Assembly (NCBI RefSeq): GCF_004404055.1
Contig: NZ_SOHK01000005.1
Location: 1 to 64,000, forward strand
DNA: 64,000 nucleotides
DNA from: Cryobacterium ruanii
GTDB lineage: Bacteria; Actinomycetota; Actinomycetes; Actinomycetales; Microbacteriaceae
Direction: 5' to 3'
Shown: piece after piece, positions 1 to 8,786 of the stretch
Numbering within the stretch: the first letter of the stretch is position 1
Layout: every line of letters starts with the position of its first letter
The notes under the pieces: generated by a model
The model's input: only the letters and a program-made list of their open reading frames with translations
Databases searched by the model: none
What the model was told of the DNA's origin: nothing
Program-made: the position numbers and the translations under genes

Positions 1-948
1 GCCCGGCTCCTGCCGTTCGCGCCGGGCTCTGACGGCGGGGGGTCCATCCGCATTCCCGCGGCCGCCTGCGGGCTCGTCGGGCTCAAGCCCAGCCGCGGGC
101 GCGTGCCGGCCGCCTCCGGCATCGACAAGCTCGGCGGCCTCGCCGTCGGCGGGCCGCTCGCCCGCACGGTAGCGGATGCCGCCCTCCTGCTCGACGCAAT
201 GATCGCGCCGCGAGACGGTCACCCCGACCACCACTACGCCCTGCGCGCCCCCGGCGATGAGACACCGCTACTCGCGGCGGCGGTGCGCGGCGAGGGCCGG
301 TTCCAGCTCGGAGTGATGACGACCTCGGCCTGGGACGACGACTACGACATCGCGATCGCCCCCGAAGCTCAGGCCGCCCTCGACCTGGCCGTCGCCGGAT
401 TCGCCGCCCTGCACCACGGGCTCGAAGAGACTGCTCTCCTGCCCGATGCGAGCTACGTGCCGGCCTTCCGCGCGATTTGGCAGGCCGGAGCTGCGACCAT
501 CCCAGCCGACACCGACGACGAGATCGCTTTGCTCGAGCCGCTGACCCAGTGGCTGCTCGCCCGCGGCCGAGCGCTCAGTGCCAGGGACCTGGCCGAGGCG
601 CTCGCCGCGTTGACCGCGTTCGAGCGGTCGTTCATTCGTCAGCTCTCGAAATTCGATGCCGTGCTGACCCCTGCCATGGCTCTCACCCCGCGCCCGGTCG
701 GCTGGTACGACGCGCACGACGCCGAAGCGAACTTCGCGCAGCAGGTGCAGTACACGCCATTCACGTCGATGATCAACGTGAGCGGGCTGCCGGCCATCGT
801 GCTGCCGGTGCACCAGACAGAGAACGGCCTGCCGATGGGCGTGCAGCTCATCGGCCGGCCGGGCGGTGAGGCCACCCTGCTCGCGCTCGGTGCGCAACTG
901 GAGCGGAGCATCCGCTGGCAGGATCGGGTGCCGCCCGAGCCGGCCTAG
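1..948 (+). CDS. Amidase-signature family amidase, C-terminal part
   Basis: The reading frame is open from base 1 and ends at TAG 946-948, so the N-terminus lies outside the window. Near the window start it reads SDGGGSIRIPAAACGLVGLK, the hallmark of amidase-signature (AS) hydrolases; the Ser of GGSIRIP is the expected nucleophile, while the catalytic Lys and part of the cis-Ser region would be upstream. The C-terminal part continues normally, with SGLPAIVLPV and GLPMGVQLIG, which are typical of the family. AS enzymes hydrolyse carboxamides in the cytoplasm; the substrate cannot be told from this fragment. Its stop codon shares the bases CTAG with the stop of the convergent exporter gene. Confidence 0.93.
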   Translation, partial: ARLLPFAPGSDGGGSIRIPAAACGLVGLKPSRGRVPAASGIDKLGGLAVGGPLARTVADAALLLDAMIAPRDGHPDHHYALRAPGDETPLLAAAVRGEGRFQLGVMTTSAWDDDYDIAIAPEAQAALDLAVAGFAALHHGLEETALLPDASYVPAFRAIWQAGAATIPADTDDEIALLEPLTQWLLARGRALSARDLAEALAALTAFERSFIRQLSKFDAVLTPAMALTPRPVGWYDAHDAEANFAQQVQYTPFTSMINVSGLPAIVLPVHQTENGLPMGVQLIGRPGGEATLLALGAQLERSIRWQDRVPPEPA

Positions 949-3047
949 ACCCGTTCGGCCGTTGTTGGCACGGTCTCCGACACGATCGGAAACTCTCGGG
1001 TAGTGACCGGCTTTGACGGCCACCAGAACCGGTCGTCGACCAGAAAAACCAGGGCTGGCACGAGCACGGTGCGAACGACGAGGGTGTCGAGCAGCACCCC
1101 GATGCAGACGATCACGCCGATCTGGGTGAGTGCCACGACGGGCAGCACCCCGAGCACGGCGAATACGGCCGCGATCAGGATTCCGGCGCTCGTGATCACC
1201 GCACCGGTTGACGACAGGGCCCGCACCATGCCTTCCCGGGTACCGTAGCGCCGCGCCTCTTCGCGGGCCCGGGTGGTCAGGAAGATGTTGTAGTCCACGC
1301 CGAGGGCCACGAGGAATAGAAAAGCGAACAGCACGACGTTGGTGTCGAAGGCCTTGAAGCCGAGCAGGTTCTGAAAGATCAGGTTCGAGGCGCCAAGGCT
1401 GGCGAAAAAGGTGCCGAGCACGGTGGCAATGAGCAGCACCGGCGCAACGAGCGAGCGCAGCAGCAGCGCGAGAATCAGAAAGACGACGCCCAAAATGAGC
1501 GGCAGAATGAGGGCCTGGTCGCGCTCGGCGCTGGACTTGGTGTCGAGGGCCGTGGCATCAATGCCACCGACGATCGACTGTGAAACCGCGCCAGAGGTAT
1601 CCGCTAAATCGGTGCGCAATTCGGCGATCGTCGCAAAGGTGTCGTCGCTGCCCGGTTCGCTGTCGAGCGTGACGTCGATGCGGGTGAGCCCGCCGGCGTT
1701 CTCCCCAGCAACCGCCGAGGACACCCCGGTGGTCTGGAGGGCGACGGCCACGGCGTCAGCGGATGCCGCATCCGGCGCCAGCACGACCGTCTGGCTGGTC
1801 AGCCCCGCCGAGAACGACGCATCCACGATCCCCTGCGCCACGACCGACTCCGGTTTGCCGAGCAGCTGGTCGGCCTGGGACAGCCCGACCGCGGCGCCGT
1901 TCAGCCCGAAGGCGAGCGAGCCGATCGCCAGAACGGACACGATCGTGACGATTGCCGGGTGCCGCGACACGCCGCGACCGAGCCGGGTCCAGAAGCCGGT
2001 GCGCACCGGCGCTGACTCGGCCGCTGCCCGCGGAATGAACGGCCAGAACAGGCCGCGCCCGCACACCACGAGAGCGGCTGGCAGCACGAGCAGGGCGAAC
2101 CCGATGGCGATGAGCACGCCGATGGCGCAGGCGATGCCGAGCGCCCGGTTGCCGGCCAGTTCGGCGAAGACCAGGGTGGCGAGACTCAGCGCGACCGTGC
2201 CGCCGCTCGCCGCGATGGCGGGACCGGCGCTCGTCACGGCGGTACGCATCGCGACATTGCGATTCTCGGTGTGCAGCAGCTCTTCACGGTAACGGGCCAC
2301 AAGCAGCAGCGCATAGTTGGTGCCGGCACCGAACACGAGCACTGACAGTATGCCCGAAATGGACGCGTCGAGGACGAAACCGAGCGGTTCGGCCAGCGCG
2401 CCGGCCACCTTGCCGGCGAGGCCGTCGGCGAGCCCGACCACGGCGAGCGGCACGATCCAGAGCACGGGACTGCGGTAGGTCACGATGAGCAGCACCGCGA
2501 CCACGACCACGGTCACGAGCAGCAGTCGAAAGTCGGCCCCGGCAAAGGCGTTGGTGATGTCGGCCTGAAAACCTACCGGCCCGGTGACGTAGGCGGTCAG
2601 CCCGCCCGGCAGCCCGGCCGACGCCGTCGAACGGATGTCGGTGGCCGTTTTCTCGATATCAGTCGTCGCCCCGAGGGCTTCCAGCGGCATCACACTCAGT
2701 GCCGCCCGCCCGTCGTCGCTGAACTGGGGTGTTGCAGCTCGAGGGGCGATCGACGCGGCGCCGAGGTTCTCGGCCGCGGCGGTGATCGCAGTGCGGTCAG
2801 CCATGGTCAGGTCGTCCCCGTCCCGGCTCCAGACCACGATCGCGGCGGTCTGGTCGGCGGAGGGAAACTTTGATAGCAGTTCGGTGACCTGGGCGGCCTG
2901 GCTGGTCTCGGGCAGCCCGGCGGCCGGAAAATCCTCGGATTCATTGGCTGGCAGCAGGGCGAACAACAGGCCGACGGCGATGACGGTGCCGAGTAGTACC
3001 GCCCACGCGGTGCGTTTGCCGGTGATGAGGCGGATGATCGCGAGCAC
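945..3047 (-). CDS. MMPL-family RND transporter
   Basis: A 700-residue membrane protein starting at GTG, preceded by GGAGG. It opens with a transmembrane helix (about residues 13-31), then a roughly 130-residue extracytoplasmic domain, a block of five or so helices (about 170-350), a second large soluble loop and a final helix block (about 510-680). This repeated layout is that of the MMPL/YdfJ branch of RND exporters, which use the proton gradient to export lipids or drugs. The sequence GVDYNIFL lies in the second helix block, where RND proteins carry proton-relay residues. It is divergent from the Fur-like gene. The substrate is unknown. Confidence 0.9.
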   Translation of the reverse strand: MLAIIRLITGKRTAWAVLLGTVIAVGLLFALLPANESEDFPAAGLPETSQAAQVTELLSKFPSADQTAAIVVWSRDGDDLTMADRTAITAAAENLGAASIAPRAATPQFSDDGRAALSVMPLEALGATTDIEKTATDIRSTASAGLPGGLTAYVTGPVGFQADITNAFAGADFRLLLVTVVVVAVLLIVTYRSPVLWIVPLAVVGLADGLAGKVAGALAEPLGFVLDASISGILSVLVFGAGTNYALLLVARYREELLHTENRNVAMRTAVTSAGPAIAASGGTVALSLATLVFAELAGNRALGIACAIGVLIAIGFALLVLPAALVVCGRGLFWPFIPRAAAESAPVRTGFWTRLGRGVSRHPAIVTIVSVLAIGSLAFGLNGAAVGLSQADQLLGKPESVVAQGIVDASFSAGLTSQTVVLAPDAASADAVAVALQTTGVSSAVAGENAGGLTRIDVTLDSEPGSDDTFATIAELRTDLADTSGAVSQSIVGGIDATALDTKSSAERDQALILPLILGVVFLILALLLRSLVAPVLLIATVLGTFFASLGASNLIFQNLLGFKAFDTNVVLFAFLFLVALGVDYNIFLTTRAREEARRYGTREGMVRALSSTGAVITSAGILIAAVFAVLGVLPVVALTQIGVIVCIGVLLDTLVVRTVLVPALVFLVDDRFWWPSKPVTTREFPIVSETVPTTAERV

Positions 3048-3100
3048 AGTTCCTCCAGATCCTTAATATTCGCTATCCTAACCAGCTAAACCGGCGAGAA

Positions 3101-3133
3101 TTGTCTTGAATTACTCAAAACAAATGCTAGGGT
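3101..3133 (+). promoter_or_regulatory. Operator-like palindrome overlapping the fur-katA promoter
   Basis: Bases 3101-3123 form an imperfect palindrome with 11-base arms, 9 of 11 positions pairing around a central T. It contains TTGAAT (3106-3111), which sits 16 bases upstream of TAGGGT (3128-3133), a plausible -35/-10 pair. The start codon at 3140 is only 6 bases past the -10, so the mRNA could be leaderless, although AGGG at 3129-3132 could also act as a weak ribosome site. A palindrome on the promoter of a Fur-family gene next to catalase suggests autoregulation; this is inference. Confidence 0.6.
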
Positions 3134-3139
3134 CGAAGC

Positions 3140-3652
3140 ATGACGATGACCGATTCGAGCAACGACCACGCGGGCCTCCGCCAAGCCGAGGCCGAGTCAT
3201 TCGAAGGCAGCATTCGCTCGGCCGGTCTCAAGGTGACCGCGCCCCGTCTAGCCGTTCTGCGAGCCCTCACCGATATGCCGCACTCCAACGCCGACGCCCT
3301 GTTCGGCGCGGTGCGCGCAGGCCTGCCAGGCACGTCGCTGCAGGCCGTCTACGGTGTGCTCGGCTCATTCACGACGGCCGGGCTCGTGCGCAGGATCGAA
3401 CCGGCCGGCTCGCCCGCGCTGTTCGAACGCCGGGTCGGCGACAACCACCATCACATCGTGTGTACCCGCTGCAACGTCGTGCACGATGTGGACTGCGCCG
3501 TCGGCCACGCCCCTTGCCTCACCCCATCGGATGCGCTCGGTTTCGACGTGCGCGCCGCCGAGGTTATCTACTGGGGTCTCTGCGCACAGTGCCAGCTCGA
3601 CACCGCCAGCCAGCTCGACACCGCCAGCCAGCTCGACACCGCCACACCCTAA
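3140..3652 (+). CDS. Fur/PerR-family metalloregulator
   Basis: A 170-residue Fur-family repressor. Residues 20-100 form the winged-helix DNA-binding half ([17 protein letters not shown] is the typical first helix region). The dimerisation half has HHHIVCTRC with C108/C111 and a second CxxC, C148/C151, the structural zinc site of many family members. It lies 47 bases upstream of catalase, an arrangement known for FurA-katG/CatR-type peroxide-responsive pairs, so a peroxide- or iron-sensing role is likely. The C-terminus is odd: after the last CxxC it ends in QLDTAS repeated three times, from an 18-base tandem repeat at about 3594-3649. Confidence 0.9.
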   Translation: MTMTDSSNDHAGLRQAEAESFEGSIRSAGLKVTAPRLAVLRALTDMPHSNADALFGAVRAGLPGTSLQAVYGVLGSFTTAGLVRRIEPAGSPALFERRVGDNHHHIVCTRCNVVHDVDCAVGHAPCLTPSDALGFDVRAAEVIYWGLCAQCQLDTASQLDTASQLDTATP

Positions 3653-3699
3653 ACTTTCTCCGTCAACCTCGCGTTGCTGATCCACCCTCAAGGAGCACC

Positions 3700-5190
3700 A
3701 TGACTATCAAGCCCACTACCGACCAGACGGGAACGCCCGTCGCCAGCGACGCGCACTCCCTCACCGCCGGCGCCGACGGCGTCACCGCATTGCACGACCG
3801 CTACCTGGTCGAGAAGCTCGCCCAGTTCAACCGCGAGCGCATTCCGGAGCGCATCGTGCACGCCAAGGGCGGCGGAGCGCACGGCGAGTTCGTCGTCACC
3901 GGCGATGTCTCAAAGTACACCCGCGCGGCCGTGTTCCAGCCGGGCACCGTTACCCCCACCCTGCAGCGTTTCTCCAGCGTCGCCGGCGAGCAGGGCAGCC
4001 CCGACACCTGGCGTGACGTGCGCGGCTTCTCAGTGAAGTTCTACACGACCGAGGGCAACTACGACATCGTCGGCAACAACACCCCGGTGTTCTTCATCCG
4101 TGATGGCATTAAGTTTCCCGACTTCATCCACTCGCAGAAGCGTCTGCCGGGCACCGGCCTGCGTGACGCGACCATGCAGTGGGACTTCTGGACCCTCTCC
4201 CCGGAGTCGGCCCACCAGGTCACCTACCTCATGGGCGACCGCGGCCTGCCGCGCTCTTGGCGTGAAATGCCCGGTTTCGGCTCGCACACCTACCAGTGGA
4301 TCAACGCTGCTGGCGAGCGTTTCTGGGTGAAGTATCACTTCGAATCCAATCAGGGAAACGTCGAGATGGAAGGGGCTGAGGCCGAGCTCATCGCCGGAGC
4401 TGACGCCGACTACTACCGTCGCGACCTCTCCGACGCCATTGCCGCCGGCAACTTTCCGTCCTGGAACGTCTCCGTGCAGGTCATGCCCTACGAGCAGGGC
4501 AACACCTACCGGTTCAACCCGTTCGACGTGACCAAGGTCTGGCCGCACGCCGACTTCCCGCTCATCCCGGTCGGCACGCACACCCTCAACCGCAACCCCG
4601 AGAACTTCTTCGCCGAGATCGAGCAGTCGGCGTTCTCGCCGGCCAACTTGGTGCCCGGCATTGCGGCGAGCCCCGACAAGATGCTTATGGCGCGCATCTT
4701 CTCCTACCCCGACGCACAGCGCTACCGCGTGGGTACCAACTTCGCCCAGCTGCCGGTCAACGCGCCGCTGAGCCCGGTGAACAACTACTCGCAGGATGGC
4801 GCGCAGCGTCACCACTACAACGCGCCGAGCGAACCGAACTACGCGCCGAACTCCCTCGGCGGCCCCGTTGCCGACCCCGCAGCCGCGGGCGAGGGCTCGT
4901 GGGAGAACGACGGTTCGCTGCTGCGTGCCGCCGCGACCCTGCGCAGTGAAGACGACGACTTCGGCCAGGCCGGAACGCTGTACCGCGAGGTCTATGACGA
5001 CGCGCAGAAGGCGCGTTTCCTGGACACCATCACCGGTGCCATCAGCGGAGTGACCCGGCCCGAGGTCACCGAGCGTGCCATCGGCTACTGGACCAGCGTG
5101 GACGCCGACCTCGGCGCCAAGCTGCGCGCGAACCTCGCCGTCTTCGCCGAGGCTGCAGCGCTCGACGCGGAGTACGTCGCCGCGCAGTAG
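3700..5190 (+). CDS. katA: Monofunctional heme catalase
   Basis: A 496-residue catalase that breaks hydrogen peroxide down to water and oxygen in the cytoplasm. The distal heme histidine is H54 in [12 protein letters not shown], the catalytic Asn lies in [11 protein letters not shown], and the proximal heme tyrosine is in [12 protein letters not shown]. Length and motifs fit small-subunit (clade 3) catalases. The reading frame is open far upstream through the regulator region, but ATG at 3700 follows AAGGAG at the right spacing and begins the recognisable protein, so this start is chosen. It is probably co-transcribed with the Fur-family gene and ends before a strong hairpin. Confidence 0.96.
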   Translation: MTIKPTTDQTGTPVASDAHSLTAGADGVTALHDRYLVEKLAQFNRERIPERIVHAKGGGAHGEFVVTGDVSKYTRAAVFQPGTVTPTLQRFSSVAGEQGSPDTWRDVRGFSVKFYTTEGNYDIVGNNTPVFFIRDGIKFPDFIHSQKRLPGTGLRDATMQWDFWTLSPESAHQVTYLMGDRGLPRSWREMPGFGSHTYQWINAAGERFWVKYHFESNQGNVEMEGAEAELIAGADADYYRRDLSDAIAAGNFPSWNVSVQVMPYEQGNTYRFNPFDVTKVWPHADFPLIPVGTHTLNRNPENFFAEIEQSAFSPANLVPGIAASPDKMLMARIFSYPDAQRYRVGTNFAQLPVNAPLSPVNNYSQDGAQRHHYNAPSEPNYAPNSLGGPVADPAAAGEGSWENDGSLLRAAATLRSEDDDFGQAGTLYREVYDDAQKARFLDTITGAISGVTRPEVTERAIGYWTSVDADLGAKLRANLAVFAEAAALDAEYVAAQ

Positions 5191-5210
5191 CACGTCCCGC
5201 TAAAGTACCA

Positions 5211-5238
5211 CCGCCCGGCCTGTTATCAGGCCGGGCGG
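5211..5238 (+). terminator. Hairpin after katA
   Basis: A perfect 12-base stem (5211-5222 with 5227-5238) around the loop TTAT, 20 bases after the katA stop. No long T-run follows, as is common for terminators in high-GC actinobacteria. Confidence 0.8.
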
Positions 5239-5355
5239 TCGTGCATACAGGGGGGCCATGCCGAACTGCGGAGCAGCTCGACCACGGATGTGTATTTTCA
5301 ACCGACCGGTGCGCTGGCACCATATCTACCGCTGTTCTGCACGCATCCGCTGGGG

Positions 5356-5715
5356 CTAGCGAATATAGCCGCCTTTTTTCAAGCCGGCCTCGATCTCATA
5401 GCGGTTTTTGAGCGGGTTGCGCCCGGCGAGCGCGTAGAGGAGCGGAAAGATCATGCCGTAGCGCTGCCACTGGCGTTTGTGCACGGCCTCGTGCTCGAGC
5501 ACGTTGGCGCCGACGTTCTGGCTGGTGAGGTAGCAGCCGCCCACGCAGGAGCCGCCGCGCCCGAACGTGAACGAGGGCATGCCGCGAAAGACATACAGAC
5601 CGGCTCTCTTCTCGACGCGTCCGGTGCTCCAGACCGACCCCCAGACCAGCCCGAACGCTGTCGCATAGAGATAGCCGGCCCGGCTGATCGGTGAATCAAA
5701 AAGGATGCGACGCAT
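5356..5715 (-). CDS. Small hypothetical protein with an HExxH motif
   Basis: A 119-residue protein of unknown function. Residues about 12-28 are hydrophobic and may form a membrane or signal segment. The central part has LEHEAVHKRQWQRYG, an HExxH zinc-peptidase-like motif, and a Glu further on in NRYEIEAG that could serve as a third ligand. The stretch between them is hydrophobic (MIFPLLYALAG). It starts ATG-CGT-CGC three bases after the oxidoreductase stop, so the two genes are probably co-transcribed. A metalloprotease-like fold is possible, but the protein is short and activity is not shown. Confidence 0.7.
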   Translation of the reverse strand: MRRILFDSPISRAGYLYATAFGLVWGSVWSTGRVEKRAGLYVFRGMPSFTFGRGGSCVGGCYLTSQNVGANVLEHEAVHKRQWQRYGMIFPLLYALAGRNPLKNRYEIEAGLKKGGYIR

Positions 5716-5718
5716 CCG

Positions 5719-7188
5719 CTATTTTTCCTCATCCGTGTCGCTGTCGGTGAACCCGGGGCGCCCGTATGCTTCGAGCAGTCGCAGCCACACTTCGCTGAGC
5801 GTCGGGTAGCTCGGCACCGCGTGCCAGAGCCGGTGGATCGGCACCTCGCCCACGATGGCGACGGTGGCCGAGTGCAGCAGTTCGGCCACGTCCTGCCCGA
5901 CGAAGGTGACGCCGAGCAGCACCTCCCGGTCGAGGTCGACGATCGCCCGCGCCTTGCCCACGTAGCCGACGGCGAGCACCGACGCACCGCCCAGGTTGGC
6001 GAGGTCGTAATCGAGAATGCGGATGCGAAACCCCGCCTTCACCGCGTGCGCTGCGTTCAGCCCCACCGAGGCGACCTCCGGGTCGGTGAAGGCCACCTGC
6101 GGAACAGCAGCGTGGTCGGCGGTCGCGACGTGGGCGCCCCACGGGGCGTCATCGACCTGCACGCCGGCCGCGCGGGTCACGATCGCGTCGCCTGCTGCCC
6201 GTGCCTGGTACTTGCCCTGGTGGGTGAGGAGAGCCCGGTGATTGACGTCTCCGGTGGCGTAGAGCCAATCGCCGGCCAGTGCGGGGGAGTCGCCCTGCAC
6301 GAGGAGGGTGTCGTCGACGGCGAGCCAGTCACCACCGTCGAGACCGACCACGTCGAGCCCGAGGTCATGCGTGCGCGGGGTGCGACCGATGGCCACGAGC
6401 ACCTGGTCGGCCGCGACGGTGCTGCCGTCATCGAGGGTGAGGGTGACCGTGCCGTTATCGCGGCGCGCTTTCGTGGTGGACGGGCCGACGAGCACGGTCA
6501 CCCCGTTTTCCTCGAGAGCTGCGGTCACGAGTTCTCCGGCGAAGGGTTCCTGCCCGCCGAGCAGGGGGCTGCGGGCGATGACGGTTACCGCAGACCCGAG
6601 CGAGGCGTAGGCGGTGGCCATTTCGGCGGCGACGACTCCGCCGCCGATCACCGCGAGGCGCTGCGGGATCTGCTGGGCACTCGTGGCGTCACGGCTGGTC
6701 CAGGGGTCGACCTCTTTCAGGCCGTCGACGTCGGGGAGCAGCGCCGCCGACCCGGTGCTGACGACGACGGCATGGGCGGCGGTGAGCACGGTCACGGTGC
6801 CGTCGGCGGCGGTCACGGTGACCTCTCTGGTGCCGGTGAGGCGGGCATGGCCGCGCACCAGGCCAATTCCGGCCGAGTCGAGCCATTTAGCCTGACCATC
6901 GTCTTTCCAGTGGCTGACGATGGAGTCGCGCTGTTTGAGCGCGGCGCGCACGTCGACGGTTCCGGTGACGGCCTCGGCGGCGCCCGGTACCCGCCGCGCC
7001 GCGGCGAGGGCTCCGCCGCTGCGCAGCAGGGCCTTCGACGGCATGCAGGCCCAGTACGAACATTCGCCGCCGACGAGGTCACTTTCGACGACGACGGTGC
7101 GCAGTCCGCCCTGCGCGGTGCGGTCGGCGACGTTCTCCCCGACAGCGCCGCCGCCGATCACGATGACGTCGTAGTTCTGACTCGACAT
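5719..7188 (-). CDS. FAD-dependent pyridine nucleotide-disulfide oxidoreductase
   Basis: A 489-residue class I flavoprotein disulfide reductase, related to dihydrolipoamide dehydrogenase and mercuric reductase. The N-terminus has the FAD-binding GGGAVGENVA and the redox pair C43/C48 in GGECSYWACMPSK. The central NAD(P)-binding part has VIGGGVVAAEMA, and ATGDVNHRALLTHQGKYQAR is the second FAD contact. The C-terminal dimerisation domain lacks the usual HxxxxE pair in clear form, so the enzyme may not be a true lipoamide dehydrogenase. The frame is open upstream, but ATG 7188 follows AAGGAG and begins the Rossmann fold. Substrate unknown. Confidence 0.9.
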   Translation of the reverse strand: MSSQNYDVIVIGGGAVGENVADRTAQGGLRTVVVESDLVGGECSYWACMPSKALLRSGGALAAARRVPGAAEAVTGTVDVRAALKQRDSIVSHWKDDGQAKWLDSAGIGLVRGHARLTGTREVTVTAADGTVTVLTAAHAVVVSTGSAALLPDVDGLKEVDPWTSRDATSAQQIPQRLAVIGGGVVAAEMATAYASLGSAVTVIARSPLLGGQEPFAGELVTAALEENGVTVLVGPSTTKARRDNGTVTLTLDDGSTVAADQVLVAIGRTPRTHDLGLDVVGLDGGDWLAVDDTLLVQGDSPALAGDWLYATGDVNHRALLTHQGKYQARAAGDAIVTRAAGVQVDDAPWGAHVATADHAAVPQVAFTDPEVASVGLNAAHAVKAGFRIRILDYDLANLGGASVLAVGYVGKARAIVDLDREVLLGVTFVGQDVAELLHSATVAIVGEVPIHRLWHAVPSYPTLSEVWLRLLEAYGRPGFTDSDTDEEK

Positions 7189-7829
7189 TGAATCTCCTTG
7201 CCTCGCTGTGGTGGCGCGTTTGGAGCATCTTAGCCGGGGTCGCTGCTGTGTGGCAGAGCGGATTGCAGTGGGTCGCACCGGGAACGGGTCGTCCACTCCT
7301 CCCTTAGACATTCGGGTGTTTCGGGGTTCGGCGCAAAAGGCGTGCGCAGAACCCCGAAACACGCGAAAACTCGCAACCCGCTGACGATCAAGACCACGCG
7401 GGCCGGTCGCGCCCAGATGACCAGGGAGGTCAATGCGCTGCGTCATGTTCGGGCCGAAGAACTGACTATTCGGCTGGAACGCGCGGAACAGATCGAACTC
7501 GACGGGACGGTTTCGGGAAGCACCACGATTCGACGTCCGGGTGAATCCCGGTGGCCTGACCCTCAGATTTCCCCGAACTCATGACCACTCCGGCATCCCG
7601 CAGTCGTTGGGCACCGGGGCGGATCGATTTGGAGGGGCGCCGAAGATCCAGCGCATACGAATTGACGGTTTCGAGTTCGGCGTGCAGTATTCACCGTTCC
7701 CCTGCACCCCGCTCTCGCAGCACGGCACAACCCCTACTCGGTCGATTTGCCAGGATTTTGGCGGGATGAGCACGCCGAAACACCGATTGTGGGTCGGGTC
7801 GAAGGGCGCGGACCCGTTCGACGAAGAAG
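7189..7829. other. Gene-poor stretch of about 640 bases
   Basis: No convincing coding region on either strand. Short open frames exist but lack a ribosome site, a recognisable motif or normal composition. The stretch contains one strong inverted repeat (7316-7362). It may hold the eroded remains of a lost gene between the crotonase and the oxidoreductase, but no parent gene could be recognised. Confidence 0.6.
7316..7362. repeat. Inverted repeat with perfect 14-base arms
   Basis: Arms 7316-7329 and 7349-7362 are fully complementary, with a further GCGC/GCGC pairing inside. It lies 128 bases upstream of the oxidoreductase start and far from any upstream stop codon, so it is not an obvious terminator for a surviving gene. 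Confidence 0.8.
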
Positions 7830-8618
7830 TCAGCGGCCCACGAAGACGGCGGGGGTTCGAGTGAGGAAGGACTGCATGCCGATGCGGCAGTCCTCGGTTT
7901 GCACCAGGCGGGCGAGGGCCGGCTGCAGCTCCTTTTCAGCGAATGCTGCCCCATCGCGCTGCGCCAGCCGCGCGTTGGCGAGTGTGGCCACGATGGCGAG
8001 GGGGGCCTGGGCCGCGATCCTCTCGGCGAGCTCAAGCGCGCGGTCGAATTGGGCGCCGTCAGGCACGATCTCCTGCACGAGGCCCAGGCGGTGCGCTTCG
8101 ATGGCATCGAACAGGTCGCCGGTCAGGAGCCAGCGCATGGCGTTGCCCCAGCCGGCCGCACGCGGAAACCGGATCGTCGCCCCGCCGAACGGCAGAATGC
8201 CGCGGGAAACCTCGATCTGCCCGAACCGGGTCGATTCGGCGGCGACGACGATATCGCTCGCAAGCATCAGTTCGATGCCGAGGGTGAGGCAGGTGCCCTG
8301 CACGGCGATGACGACCGGTTTGCTCAGGGATACCCCATCCACTTGCCACGGGTTGATGCCGCCCTCCGGCACCATCTCGAGCCCGTTCGGGCCGAGCCGC
8401 GGACCGATGTCGGCGAGGTCGAGTCCGGCGGTGAAGTGGTCCCCGACCGCGTACACCAGGCCGACGCGCAGCTCGGGATCCCGGTCGAGCTCACCGTAAG
8501 CGAGCGCGAGCTGCTGCAGCAGCGAGAAATCGGCGGCATTGCGTTTCTCGGGCCGGTTGAACCCGATCAGCAGAATGTGTCCGCGGCGCTCGGTGAGAAT
8601 GCGGGGCTGGTCGGTCAT
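7830..8618 (-). CDS. Enoyl-CoA hydratase/isomerase (crotonase) family protein
   Basis: A 262-residue crotonase-fold protein starting at ATG 8618 behind GGAGG. The two oxyanion-hole segments are visible: GDHFTAGLDL near residues 60-69 and GTCLTLGIEL near 108-117. The region RFGQIEVSRGILPFGG carries one Glu where hydratases place a catalytic acid, but the second Glu is not evident, so an isomerase or other crotonase reaction is also possible. It probably acts on an acyl-CoA thioester in the cytoplasm. Neighbours do not form a clear fatty-acid pathway. Confidence 0.88.
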   Translation of the reverse strand: MTDQPRILTERRGHILLIGFNRPEKRNAADFSLLQQLALAYGELDRDPELRVGLVYAVGDHFTAGLDLADIGPRLGPNGLEMVPEGGINPWQVDGVSLSKPVVIAVQGTCLTLGIELMLASDIVVAAESTRFGQIEVSRGILPFGGATIRFPRAAGWGNAMRWLLTGDLFDAIEAHRLGLVQEIVPDGAQFDRALELAERIAAQAPLAIVATLANARLAQRDGAAFAEKELQPALARLVQTEDCRIGMQSFLTRTPAVFVGR

Positions 8619-8786
8619 GGGGCCTCCATTGGCTGTGGTGACGGTGTGTGGAACGGTAAGCGGATGCCGCGGGGCTGGCTCAGAACTAATCATCGGCTGC
8701 GACGGGATGGCTGCGACCGCGGCTGGGTTCGTGGCGCATCCAGCCGTCAGGCCGAATGAGCGCCGCGGTGTACCCCGGGCGCCCCG

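Noticed and set aside
3106..3699. Open frame extending catalase upstream by about 200 codons.
   Set aside because: It runs out of frame through the Fur-family gene, is Arg/Pro-rich, and a normal catalase start with a ribosome site exists at 3700.
7342..7863. Overlapping short open frames between the oxidoreductase and crotonase genes.
   Set aside because: No ribosome sites, no shared motif between frames, and no resemblance to any family I know; treated as non-coding or fully eroded.
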